Positions 33,718-44,609 of a stretch of 64,000 nucleotides of DNA are shown here, piece by piece. The position numbers and the translations under genes were made by a program. The notes below the pieces were generated by a model. The model searched no databases. It saw nothing but the letters and a program-made list of their open reading frames with translations, and was not told the origin of the DNA. Source of the stretch: Symsagittifera roscoffensis (taxonomy: Eukaryota > Xenacoelomorpha > Acoela > Convolutidae); the NCBI RefSeq assembly GCF_963678635.1, contig NC_087064.1:20696509-20760508 (forward strand), in the 5' to 3' direction. How positions within the stretch are numbered: position 1 is the first letter of the stretch; each line of letters begins with the position of its first letter.

Positions 33718-34257
33718 GTTCCGACTTTCGATACGAAAGTGACGGAATATTTGTGCTCGGGGTGGGTTTTTTTTCTTCAGGCAAATTTCAACTTTTTAAC
33801 TAGCCATTTTTGACGGAATTTTTTTATATCATTCAAAAGGTATTGTTGTCCTGAGCTTAAATTTGAAAAAATATTCTACCTGTGATCATTTTTCGTAAAG
33901 TTATGGGGGTGTAAAGTTTGCCATTTTGGCCAATTTGGGACAATTAACGCGCGATATATTTCGCGCTAATAACGCGTACGCGGAGATTTAATCCGTCTTA
34001 TAAATTGCAGCAAATTGGTTGAAAGAAGCTTATTTGCCATAATTGATTTGTTACAAGGAGCGAAATCTACTGTTTTGTTCTTTATATGGCGTGTGGGGTG
34101 ATGATTTTCATAGAAAAAAAAATCAAATTTTAGAAAAAAAATTTTTCGTTTTATTTTATTTAATTTTATTTTTTTTTGTTGTTTATGATATTACTGCTCC
34201 ATAAACCTTAAAGGCAGTCGGAACATTCAGGGCTTTGCCCTGATACGAGCAGTCTTG
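33718..34257 (+). repeat. Hairpin-ended ~535-bp repeat, copy 2
   Basis: It begins GTTCCGACTTTCGATACGAA (hairpin ACTTTCG-ATA-CGAAAGT) and ends with hairpin CAGGGC-TTT-GCCCTG followed by ATACGAGCAGTCTTG. The interior carries AACGCGCGATATATTTCGCG and TATATGGCGTGTGGGG. It matches copies at 6822-7348 and 37150-37686. Confidence 0.8.
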
Positions 34258-34559
34258 TTTCTTTGAACTTCAATTTTTTTTTCAAAAATTATGCCAGTTT
34301 TTTTTTGTTAACTGGCTTCTATTGATTTTTTTCTAAGAGCTATTGGCTATGCGTTTTTGCTCTTTGTATTTTTTTTGTCTTTCTTTCATCCAGTTTTCAA
34401 TAGAACTTATTAAATCATCCGAAATGTAATACCGCCCTCAGCTTATAAAATTAACTTATTTTGGTTCCATTTTGAAACTACTTAGTTTTTCCAAATGTTT
34501 TGTTACTAGATGAGAATAATATTACTTTGTATTTGACATTGTCGGACATAGAGAAAAGA

Positions 34560-34625
34560 ATATTGCCTATACCGTAGAGAGAAGTCGGAAAATTTAAAGT
34601 TTTTTCTTGGTACGAGCAGTCTTTT
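34560..34625 (+). repeat. Fragment of the ~535-bp repeat, right end
   Basis: AGTCGGAAAATTTAAAG followed by GGTACGAGCAGTCTT resembles the right terminus, with the hairpin degraded. Confidence 0.4.
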
Positions 34626-35321
34626 TTTATTTCATATAGAAAATTTCCATCTGCAAATTTTTACAAGTAGAATGTTTGCTCGCATTATCCGATTATTACG
34701 AAAATTGATATACGGACGGATCAGTTAAGCGTTGACAAAGAAAACGAACTGATTCCATACACTCAGTTTTCCAGCCGTAGCTCAAGTTGCACTCACGAAA
34801 ACAGAAGTAGCAATGGGACATTGATTTTAAGATTTCCATTAAATTGCGTTTTTGATTGCATACCCGTATCAATTTGAGCAAAAAAGCCAATTCAAAAAGC
34901 AGTTCCCTTTTTCCTCCCTTCGCTAAATATTTTAGTTTCCAGACAAGATATTAATTAGGCAGTTTTTTTCCAGGAAACAGTCGAAATTTTGAATAGTGAA
35001 CGAAATTTGGTTTCGAATTTGAATTTTAGTTTTTAGCCTTAGCAGCGGAATGAAAAAATTCACCTAGTGGCTCAGTTATTCCCAATTGAGTTCAGTTGGA
35101 TCAAAAAGAGTCAACCCTAAAAGATTTATATTCAAAAATTGCTATTTATTATTATTTTTTTGAAAATATATCAAAATATTTTGTTTTTCTTCCAGTTTTC
35201 TTGCGTGAATTGCGCTGGTTCAACTGTCTATCGGCTATGTTTCTTCATTTAGAAATTTTGTTGAACTTGATGTCCTCGTTGTGTTAACGGATGCCGCTTT
35301 AAGATTCATTTATATTTTCAG

Positions 35322-35572
35322 AAAAACTCACGTGGCGACAAAAACCCAGACCCGCGTTCGAAACTTGGACCGAAAATTACATTGACATGTCGGCGACTGT
35401 GGAAGTGATTGAACTAGATACAAGAGATACTTCTCAGAGTATTGCCCTAATTAGTCTTAGTAAGCCAGTGCAGGTTACTAATCCTCTTCCACTGTGCACC
35501 AAGGATGTTGGATTGGATGATGAAATAGAGAATTTGAGGGTTATTGGGTTGACTCAGTGGCAGGAACTTAAA
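35322..35572 (+). CDS. S1-like pseudoprotease gene, exon B
   Basis: Acceptor TATATTTTCAG at 35311-35321, donor AAA|GTGAGT at 35573. The exon starts two bases into a codon and ends in phase 0. It encodes the middle of the S1 fold: TSQSIALISLSKPV corresponds to the block that carries the catalytic Asp in active enzymes (usually Asp-Ile-Ala-Leu); that position is Ser here. Downstream residues LCTKDVGLDDEIENLRVIGL match the strand leading to the usual Gly-Trp-Gly turn. The frame is clean. Confidence 0.7.
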
Positions 35573-36224
35573 GTGAGTCGCATCAAATGTGGAACGGCTT
35601 ATTAGCATGTGTGTCGATTACCATGCCCATGTTACCAATTGAGCTGACTCGCTCGCTATTTCAAGATTTATTCACTCAATTTTGTTCACTCAGATAGCGT
35701 GCTTTTTTTTCCAGATATTTAGTCGGGCGAAAATATTTCTTCTAATTCTCTCACAAAGTGAAATTATAAATTAACTGAAAAATTTTGGCTGAATTTTTGT
35801 TCGACTGAGAAAGGCGCATTACTAAAGCAGTAACCGCATGCTAATCGGCTTACATGCATATTGCTGCGCCAATGTATCAAATTAACAAATAATCCGCCTT
35901 AGTGTTGAAGATGTTTTCTTGATTCAGTGACGAGCCGGCTCTGATTTTGCTCCATTGTAATTTTTTTACCGAACTATTTAGCTCAATATTGCCTTCTCCA
36001 GGTGCTTGAAATATGATTTGACTTTGAAATCGAGAAGAAGCAGTTTTTCAACTGAAAACCCGCGGTCGAGAAGCAATTTTGAGTCGAGCACAAAGTCAAA
36101 ACATACTTGCTAATGCATCACTAGTTGTACGGCTATTCTACCGTTAAATGTTAAAACGATTCTATATTCAGCACTGAGTTATCCCCAAACATTGCGTTAT
36201 ACTGCAAAATATTCCAAAATTCGG

Positions 36225-37090
36225 CCAGGTGGCCAGTCAATAAACAGGATGGTCTAACTGCAGAATGGGTCCAAGAGCAGAAAAACAGAAAAATATTACA
36301 TTTTATAAGCTGATCGATAAATTATGTATAATATTAGTCAATATTAGTCAATGATACTAATTTGCATCACGGATTCCGAAAATTAAATTGGAGTCCAAGT
36401 AATTGGCAATTAATTGGTCCAACTAATTGATTGATCGGCGTTCACCAATTATTTAATTGATTGGTGAATAATCAATTAATTGGCAATTACTGGAGTTTAT
36501 GAAATGGAGCGGGATGAATTCCCCTTTTCAACAAACAATTGCCGCAGAATAGCAGCAACTTATATGACGCATTTTTTCTGCGCGCCAACAAACAATTTTG
36601 GGACGAGGAGTTAGTTTCCCTCATCATTGCATGAGTTTTTGCTCTATTTGACTGTTATTTAGCTGAAAAAAAAATTAGTTTGTGTTCGTAAATAGGATTG
36701 AAATCTTGTTTTACAGTTTTTTCTTTTTCTAAAAATACTTGCCAATTAATTACATTGATTGATTGATCTAGGTGCCCAATTACAATTAATTGATTGATAC
36801 ACCAAATAATTAATAATTGATTATTCTTGCTTCATTTAATTTTTCGGAACCTCTGATTTGCATAATTTGAGTAATTTAATCCGAATTTTTAAAAAATCAA
36901 TGAAAAAACTTGATGAAATAATTTAATTTATGAATAACTTATTCATTTTCTTAGTATTTTGACGATTCTGGTAATTGTTCTATCAACTTACCCGTATTAA
37001 TCAGTGAAAGTTAATATTTTTCTGTTTTCATGCTTTTGGACCCATTCTGCGCTTAGACCATTCTGCTTATTACTCCGCCTCCACTCGGTC
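36225..37090. mobile_element. TIR element of about 0.86 kb (MITE-like)
   Basis: The block with GGATGGTCTAACTGCAGAAT and GGGTCCAAGAGC, then ACAGAAAAATATTA (36247-36299), is repeated inverted at 37013-37075. The interior is made of AATTAATTG/CAATTAATT palindromic runs (36385-36490, 36740-36820). No transposase frame. It is inserted in the exon B to exon C intron. Confidence 0.65.
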
Positions 37091-37149
37091 GATATATAAT
37101 AAACACGAATCACAAGTGCTACTCCCGTGTGCGTGATGTTAGGCTTATT

Positions 37150-37686
37150 GTTCCGACTTTCGATACGAAAGTAACGGAATATTTGTGCTCGGGGTGGGTT
37201 TTTTTTTTCTTCAGACAAATTTCGACTTTTTAACTAGCCATTTCTGACGGAAAAATTTTTATATCATTCGAAAACCATTGTTGTCCTGAGCTTAAATTTG
37301 AAAAGATATTTCACCTGTGATCATTTTTCGTAAAGTTACGGGGGTTTAAAGACTACCATTTTGGCCAATTTGGGACAATTAACGCGCGATATATTTCGCG
37401 CTATTAACGCGTAAGCGGAGAGTTAATCCGTGTTAGAAATTGTTCCAAATTGGTTGAAAATAGCTTATTTGCCATAAATGATTTGCTACAAGGAGCGAGA
37501 TCTATCCTTTTAAACTTTATATGGCGTGTGGGGGGATGATTTTGATTTAAAAAGTTCAAATTTAAAAAAACTTTTTTTTTTCATTTTGTTTTATTTCAAT
37601 TAATTTTTCCATGTTATTACTGCCCTATAGACCTTAAGAGGCAGTCGGAACATTCAGGGCCTCGCCCTGATACGAGCAGTCTTGTT
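37150..37686 (+). repeat. Hairpin-ended ~535-bp repeat, copy 3
   Basis: Full-length copy beginning GTTCCGACTTTCGATACGAA and ending with CAGGGC...GCCCTG and ATACGAGCAGTCTTG, very similar to 33718-34257. Confidence 0.8.
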
Positions 37687-37751
37687 GATTAAATGATTGA
37701 ACTCAGTGCCTTCTGAAGGAGGCAAATGTTGATTTGCTTTACTCATTGATG

Positions 37752-37800
37752 TGAACAAGACTGCATATACATGAGCGCGAAGCCTTGAACGTTGAGGCTG
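37752..37800 (-). repeat. Diverged end fragment of the ~535-bp repeat
   Basis: AACAAGACTGCATATACATG followed by a GAGGCTGCC block resembles the minus-strand right end of the family. Confidence 0.35.
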
Positions 37801-38518
37801 CCCGATAATGCCCTGAATGTTTTGACTTAATCGGCATCCAGTAGTTCCTGGGGAAGAAAATGTTGAACTCCATAAACTTAAGACAAACTAATTAAGCTCC
37901 ATAATTTTTGGAAAAATTTTGGTCAAACTCTGAAAACTTGAGTAGCAACAAAATCAATATGACCAACTAGCTTGCCTCAATTCAGTTTGGGACTTCTTTG
38001 TTATTGCGTTACGCTTTTAGCATCGTAAAAAATTTCCCAGCGCGCAATATTTAGTCCAAACCATGGCATTATTAGCAGTTTTTGAACCCAAAATCTTGAC
38101 AAAAAGCAATCAAAGCTAAATGCTTTTTCTTAATTTACCTCAAGGATGCGGTATTTTCGTTGTGTCTGAAAAGTTTTAGAATAAACTATTATTTTGACCT
38201 CCTGAAGTTTGACTGAATAAAACAAATTAACCCAAGCATAATTATTCTGCTCTTCAATTACCAAAAAAGAAATGGCGAAAAAAACTTGAAAGATTTTAGC
38301 TTCGAAAAAGGATTTTATTACTCAGATTTCCCAGGGGAATTACAAAAAATAACCACTGACCAAGTTAATGAAAAAAAAACATAAAGAAAAAAATTAAATC
38401 CAAAAAACTTCAACGATTTTTTTCTTCATCTTCGAAAATTGAGTATTTTGCAGAACAGGTAACTTTTTAGATTTCCGTCCAATAATTGACCATTTAACTT
38501 ATATTTGTAACTAAACAG

Positions 38519-38714
38519 GTGTTTCCTGTCTTCAAACTTCACCAAAAAGAGTGCCGAGATAACTTTCAACTAAAAGTGAATGCAAATGTAGAAACACAGA
38601 GCTTAGAAGAGAGCCTCGGAGACCAATTTCTATGTGCCGATGGGACAATGAGAGATAAGTACGGAACTGTGAGGGATGATTACTACTGCTTCAACCGGAA
38701 GCAGCGCTTCACTA
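38519..38714 (+). CDS. S1-like pseudoprotease gene, exon C
   Basis: Acceptor CTAAACAG at 38511-38518, donor A|GTAAGC at 38715. It starts in phase 0 and ends one base into a codon, matching both neighbours. The protein continues the S1 fold with a Cys (KECRDNF) at the position of the usual Cys after the Gly-Trp-Gly region, and FLCADGT at the place of the usual Met/Leu-Cys-Ala-Gly block. An additional Tyr-Tyr-Cys stretch follows before the active-site loop that exon D supplies. Confidence 0.7.
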
Positions 38715-40487
38715 GTAAGCAATTTACCATCTAATCGCAATACTGTTAAAACTTAAGTAAAACGGCGGCAAAAAAAAACTTTTTTTCTTAGCATCTGACC
38801 GAAAAATCTAGGTTTCAAATTTTTCCAGACAAAAATTGAATATAGTGTTTAAAGTAAGAATTTATTCCAGTCTTTTTTAGTCTTCACATGCCGACCCGAT
38901 TCAGCTGTTTCTCAGGACGGGTACTTTGAAACAAAAGAAAATCGGGTGTTTTCGATTAAATTGCCAAATTTTTCTGCGGCATGCGAGTTTTGAAAAACTG
39001 GCCAGAATGAAACTTACGAAAACTTTTGATAGGTTCAGATTAATTTTTTCTTTCTGGTAAAGCGGATATTGTACAAAACAGTACCAAATACGATAGGGCG
39101 CCTTTGATAACAACGATTATAATCAAAGTTTTAGGGGGGTTTAGGGTTTTAAAAAATCAAAATTTTTTCGACCTTTTCTAAGTCGACTGGGTTGAGCATA
39201 CCAAAAACGCCATAGCGAACCTATTTTGACCTGTTGTAAAATTTCGCATATGGCTGCATTACCCGGGTCGAGGTGCTCGAGACATGATTCAACCGAAACG
39301 GTCAAACGGTTCTCGTCTTTTTGAGTCAAACGACGTTGTTGTCAACTTTTGAGTCGAACGATGTCAGCTCTTGACTTAATTTATTATAAGTGGTAATTTT
39401 CGACTTTGTCTGACTTTGTTTGAGTTTATTCTGTTTTATCGACAAAAAATCCAATTTTTTTTGTGCTCAAGACTTGACCCTGTTCGACCCTATTTAACTC
39501 CTGATTTGACGCTGTTAGACCCAAGATTCGACCCTAATCGACTTACGATTCGGCCCTGTTTGACCCATGATTCGACATTGTTCGACTGTAACTTTTGTTC
39601 GACGTTCTTGATTTGCAACGAAAATTGGAAATCGTTTGACTGTTTTGGTCGAAAAATTCAATATAACCTCCGCACTGATATGCAGTCAAATTTAGGTCCT
39701 CATATACAACTTAGTAATTTAACATACACTGAATGTATTTAATATGCACTGATATTGGCTAATTAATGTATACAATGCAAATTTAATGATGATGTACATC
39801 AAATGGCGCGTGGTGGGGAAAAATCAAAAGAGTAGAAAAAAGCCAAACAATTTTTGCTTCTAGTTTTGCCTTATGTCAACCGTTTAATTGTAAATTTAAA
39901 TAATTCATGAGCCGGTTTAATTTGCAACCAACGCTGCGCGTTAGAAAAAAAACGTAAAAATTTTGCTGTTTTTAGCGGTTTGAATTTTGGTTTTTGTATT
40001 TTCAGTTCCTTTCTTTCGTTAGAAAGAAGTCAAACTTCACTATCTAACAGCAACGTGTAAATGTCGCGAAACACTTAATCGACTTCTAGTTTCAAAAGTG
40101 GGTTTTAATTTTGAGATTTCGCAGTGAAACAAAAAAATACCTTTTGGTCCAATTTTCTCATGTTGGGTTGACTTTGTCAAAAAATTCATTAATTGTTTCT
40201 GAAAAGACTTTGAAGGCCATGTATTTTTTCTTTGAAATTTGAAAGTTGAAGTTTTTGGCTCTTTTCCAACTGTCTGTTATGTTGGCTGTATTGATTCGTT
40301 GATAACAGGGTGGTCTTACAGGAGGATGGTTTTGCAAAAAATATATATTTCTTTAAAAAAATTTGAAAATTTTGAGTGCTCCCGTAAAATTTAGTATGTA
40401 CTGGCTATCGAATGTTCCATTTCGAATGTTTTTTGTTCAGAAAATTCAAATAAAAGTCCTTTGGGTCTCAAAACTGTATTGTTTTAG
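38715..40487. other. Last intron of the pseudoprotease gene
   Basis: No gene. Around 39400-39620 there is a run of GA(C/T)CC and TTCGAC repeats (CGACCCTG, TTGACCC) of unknown origin. The intron ends with GTTTTAG at 40481-40487. Confidence 0.5.
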
Positions 40488-42355
40488 AAAATGTCGGGGA
40501 CGCGATGTTTTTGGTCGAAAAGTTAAATGGAAACCCGAAATGCGTAATTGGAGTTGTGTCTTCGATTATTGAATGCAGTGAGTACCCTTCCCAAATTGGT
40601 AACCCCATGATTATTGTTGGAACACGAAGCTTCTTTAACATTTTAACAAATACAACTGATCCGACATCACCAACCACATCATCGACATCGTCGTCAACAA
40701 CATCTTCGACTTCTTCCCCTACAACATCGTCAACAACGTCTTCGACAACATCTTCGACATCATCTCCGACAACATCGTCAACAACTTCCTCCACATCATC
40801 ACCGACGACATCTTCGACGACATCCTCGACAACATCGTCGACATCATCTCCGACAACATCGTCAACAACTTCCTCAACATCCTCACCGACGACGTCGTCG
40901 ACGACATCCTCTCCGACAACTTCGTCAACAACCTCGTCAACAACTTCATCGACATCGTCTCCGACAACATCGTCGACGATATCTTCGACAACTTCATCGA
41001 CATCATCTCCGACAACTTCGTCAACGACTTCTTCAACGACTTCGTCGACAACATCTTCGACTGCATCGTCAACATCATCGTCGACATCGTCTCCGACAAC
41101 ATCGTCGACAACATCTCCGACAACATCGTCGACAACATCTTCGACAACTTCATCGACATCATCTCCGACAACATCATCCACAACTTCCTCGACATCATCT
41201 CCGACAACTTCGTCAACGACTTCTTCAACGACTTCGTCGACAACATCGTCGACTACATCGTCAACATCATCGTCGACATCGTCTCCGACAACATCGTCGA
41301 CAACATCTTCGACAACTTCATCGACATCATCTCCGACAACATCATCCACAACTTCCTCGACATCATCGCCGACAACTTCGTCAACAATATCGTCGACAAC
41401 ATCTTCGACATCATCTCCGACAACTTCCTCAACGACTTCTTCAACGACTTCGTCGACAACATCTTCGACAACATCATCCACAACTTCATTGACAACATCT
41501 CCGACAACTACGTCCAGCGACATTTTTTTCCCTGAATTGCCGAAAAATGTCAGTTCAGCATCTCGGGGAATGGTTGATTTTCACTACAAGAAAAGTGAAA
41601 GCAGAGGAGCAGAAATTGAAATGGAAGCATCAGCAAATACCACTATTGAATCCAACACAACTTATCTAGAAAATTCGAAGAAATTCCAGAGTGACTCAAA
41701 GTCTAATTTTTCATCAGAAATCCAGACAAAATATCGCAAAAACGAAAAACGAAACAAAAACAGAATCCAGGATTCTGTAATTTCATCATGGACTGAAGCT
41801 GATACAACAATTCAGTTTGAGAATTCTATAGAGAACCTCGATAAAGAAGTCGTTTATCAGTTTCATGCCGAGGTTTATTCCGTGACCACCTCGACAGTTT
41901 CGGTCATTTCAAATAACGGTGCTCCCAAAGAGTCATTTTTTACGACTGATTGTCAAGCAAAATTGAGAGCAAGAGTTTACCATCACACCATCGATATTAA
42001 AGTTTTGACGGTGCCATCAAGTATTTGCTCGACGATTTTACAACCAAGGCAAAAGTTTCAGACTGTTGACATTGTAAGAGCGTTTTCAGCTCCGGAGAAA
42101 AGCAGAATTGATGAGAAGCATTCAAAAATGGAACAATTGAATGCCACTTTTTGGTTTAATTTGGGACCAGACGCGCCAAAAATGAACACGAAGTCTTTTG
42201 GTAAGAGTGAAGAATACGAGTTCGACGAGGCTGTAGAGTTAAGTGTGATTCACAGAATGATTTCAACTATTGTCGGAGGACTTTCGGCTGATTTATCAAC
42301 TGCTACATATGAGCATTATAAAGCGAAGCTAGTTAACATCAATCCGCAAAAATGA
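40488..42355 (+). CDS. S1-like pseudoprotease gene, exon D: active-site loop, mucin-like tract, C-terminal domain
   Basis: The exon starts after GTTTTAG (40487); the split codon with exon C gives Lys, then NVGDAMFLVEKLNGN. This aligns with the usual Gly-Asp-Ser-Gly-Gly-Pro-Leu loop, so the nucleophile Ser is Ala while the preceding Asp is kept. CVIGVVS and a Cys-containing end of the S1 domain follow to about residue 48 after the Met at 40505. Then comes a Ser/Thr tract of about 288 residues (40655-41518), likely O-glycosylated, and a C-terminal part of about 279 residues that I do not recognise, with several NxS/T sites and few Cys. TGA at 42353-42355. With exons A-C this makes a likely secreted serine-protease homologue, catalytically dead by loss of all three triad residues. 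Confidence 0.75.
40655..41518 (+). repeat. Ser/Thr codon repeat (mucin-like tract)
   Basis: Degenerate repeats of TCN and ACN codons with Pro every few residues (SSPTTSSTTSS type), arranged in higher-order blocks: the block around 41070-41200 recurs at about 41264-41370. Array instability is expected. The antisense strand is open for 351 codons as a by-product. Confidence 0.85.
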
Positions 42356-42505
42356 ACTTCAAATTGGAAAAAGAAGCAGAAAAAACATTGGGTATAAACA
42401 TAGTATAGTAATTATAGAGAAAATCTCAGAAAAGTATTAGTATCTACATTACTCATATACAACTAATTGAGAAAGCAGAACTGATGCAAATTTGGCATGA
42501 AAAAT

Positions 42506-42511
42506 AATAAA
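42506..42511 (+). terminator. AATAAA poly(A) signal of the pseudoprotease gene
   Basis: AATAAA about 150 bases after the stop codon, in an A-rich 3' region. Plausible cleavage signal; other A-rich hexamers occur nearby. Confidence 0.4.
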
Positions 42512-42949
42512 TTTCAAATAATGTAATGAATTAAAAATTTAACAAAATTTGGAAAACTTTTAAACTAAGCAAAAGGCTCCAAGTTTTTTTTTTTATAAAT
42601 AGCGTCGTCGGTTGCTAAATTTTCTTTCGTTCAAACGTAGCTAGTATACATGCGTGACATGTGCACAAAGATTTAGACTGAGCTAAAGCATAGCAATCGG
42701 ACCGCTGCTGATCTGAATTGAAGCTCGTGTCAAGCTATTCAACTTTTGCTTCAGTTTTAAAAGTCAAAAGGTGAAATTTGACCGCATCGAACGCATATGG
42801 GTTTTAATCGAGTATAATGGATTTCCGAGACAAAATAAATTATTATAATCGATTCAAAATGTTAAATTCAGGCCACGGAATCGATTTAATTGCCATTGTA
42901 ATCAATTATTTTTGAATCCATTTTAATCCATTATTGATTCGACTTTTGA

Positions 42950-43396
42950 AAAAAAAACGGAATATTTATGCTCGGTTTGTTTTTTAATTCAGTCAATTTT
43001 CGCCGATCAAAATAATAATTTTCAACAAAAGTTTCGTATAATCCCTTGAAGATATCGACTTCCTGAAATCAAATTTAAAAAGTTCTGGGGGTTTGAAAAT
43101 TGCCAAACTGGCAATGTTCTAGACTAAATCATGCACTAATTGAAAAAGTTATTCATAATGCTGAGAGCGTAACGCAAGTAACTTATGCGCAGCGAACTAT
43201 ACCGCACAACCAAATTGTTCCAAAATGAACTGAGGTTTGCTAATTGGTATTAATTTCGAACGATTCAAAATTTTACACTTTGATATTGTCCAAAATGTAT
43301 AGATTTTTAATGATTTCTTTTGCCAAAAACCATTTGATATAAATTAAGGGACAGTGGGAACATTCAGGGCTTTGACTTAATATACGAGCAGTCTTC
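42950..43396 (+). repeat. Diverged copy of the ~535-bp repeat
   Basis: ACGGAATATTTATGCTCGG at the left, CTGGGGGTTTGAAAATTGCC inside, and GGGAACATTCAGGGCTTTGA then TACGAGCAGTCTT at the right follow the family order but with many differences. Confidence 0.55.
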
Positions 43397-43508
43397 TTTT
43401 GGCACTGAAAACGGGTTTTGCCAAGATAATCCATTAAAACCAATTTTTTTGAATAAAAAATCGATTATGATCCAATATAACAGATTATAATCATTTTGAA
43501 TTTAAGAA

Positions 43509-43934
43509 CTAAATTTGATTATTTTGGCAGAAAAGTTGCAAAAAACAAAAATGCAAAATGTTCGTCATGCTTTTGACTAAATCATCTTGTAGCTGTTCAA
43601 TATCCTCTTCATTTTCCGGGATTCTATTCACATCGGCAATAGAACCACTCGTTTTACTCATTTTTAGGCCGTGATCTTTCTTGTTTAAGTGAATAATAGC
43701 TTGAAGGAAATCTTTCTTCCATGGTACACTTTTTGCTGATTTGTGGGTTGACTTTACGTGCCTCTCGCTCGTGTGGAAATTAATTTCTTGCTGGTTGTAA
43801 GTACAATCATTACAATCGATACAAGAAATAACTCCTCGCAGACAACTCTTGCTATGTCGATCTGCACTGGCTCTCATGTACTCTTTACCAGAATCCTGAC
43901 ATCTAATTTTATCCTTCCTGTTGAGTGCCGGCAT
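43509..43934 (-). pseudogene. Zinc-finger protein of the Polinton
   Basis: The minus-strand frame of 141 codons has a finger CIDCNDCTYNQQEINFHTSE followed by RH (C-x2-C...H-x5-H). A finger upstream has one Cys replaced (RCQDSGKEY), and a degenerate finger follows with both Cys missing. Similar multi-finger proteins accompany Polintons in animals. Replacement of the metal ligands shows decay. It is antisense to the rest of the element, as is usual for some Polinton genes. Confidence 0.5.
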
Positions 43935-44269
43935 CTAAAAAAGTGGAAAATTCAGCTTGTACCAGAGTTAAATTTAAAAAGATAGTATCTACGAAATTGG
44001 GAGGTTGGAAATGTCACAAAAAAGGTAATATATGATTTATAGATACTTTGAATTTATCAGAGCAATTGAAAAATTTTCATGTAGTTGTACAAGCTACAGA
44101 GCGATTGCTTTTAGCGTAGTAGAATACCAGAATGAAAGGCCTTTGCTGTTGCTTAGGGAAAATCAACCAATCAGAATCGAGCATTCTTTCAGTAACACTG
44201 TTTGTTGGAGATCAACCAATCAGTGTCGAGCATTTTCTAAAAAAGATTTTCTCAAAGAAAAAAAACTCC

Positions 44270-44606
44270 TATTGATTTTCTAATTGATGAAAATGATGAT
44301 GACTTTTACTTTCCTCATAATTTTTTGGACGTTTATATTTTACAAAATAGAGTTATCCGACTAAGTAAAAATCGCTATAGAGAAATTTATCCGATCAAAG
44401 ACTTTACTTTTGAACCAAGTATTGAGTATCAAAGCTTTAAGCTTACGGCTGAATTGCACCTTGCAAGAAAAGCATTTTCATTTGTTCTGGAAAACTTGAA
44501 AATGATCAAGAAGTCGTATGAAAATATAACAAAGCTTTTTATTCCCTACAAAGTTCTTTATTCCTTTATTTTTTCAAAGACTTTCGAAGATCAAACTCCG
44601 GCATGA
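44270..44606 (+). pseudogene. Unidentified Polinton frame
   Basis: About 110 codons of protein-like sequence (DDFYFPHNFLDVYILQNRVI, then a helix-rich part) ending at TGA 44604-44606. No family is recognised; its position suggests a Polinton protein. Confidence 0.3.
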
Positions 44607-44609
44607 TCA

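Larger units (their letters stand above)
35573..38518. other. Intron of the pseudoprotease gene with transposon insertions
   Basis: Holds the TIR element at 36225-37090, one full ~535-bp repeat and one fragment. Otherwise AT-rich with no gene. Confidence 0.6.

Noticed and set aside
40468-41523. 351-codon minus-strand frame rich in Val, Asp and Glu
   Set aside because: It is the antisense of the Ser/Thr codon repeat: the repeated TCN/ACN pattern leaves the reverse strand open. It has no independent start context or domain.
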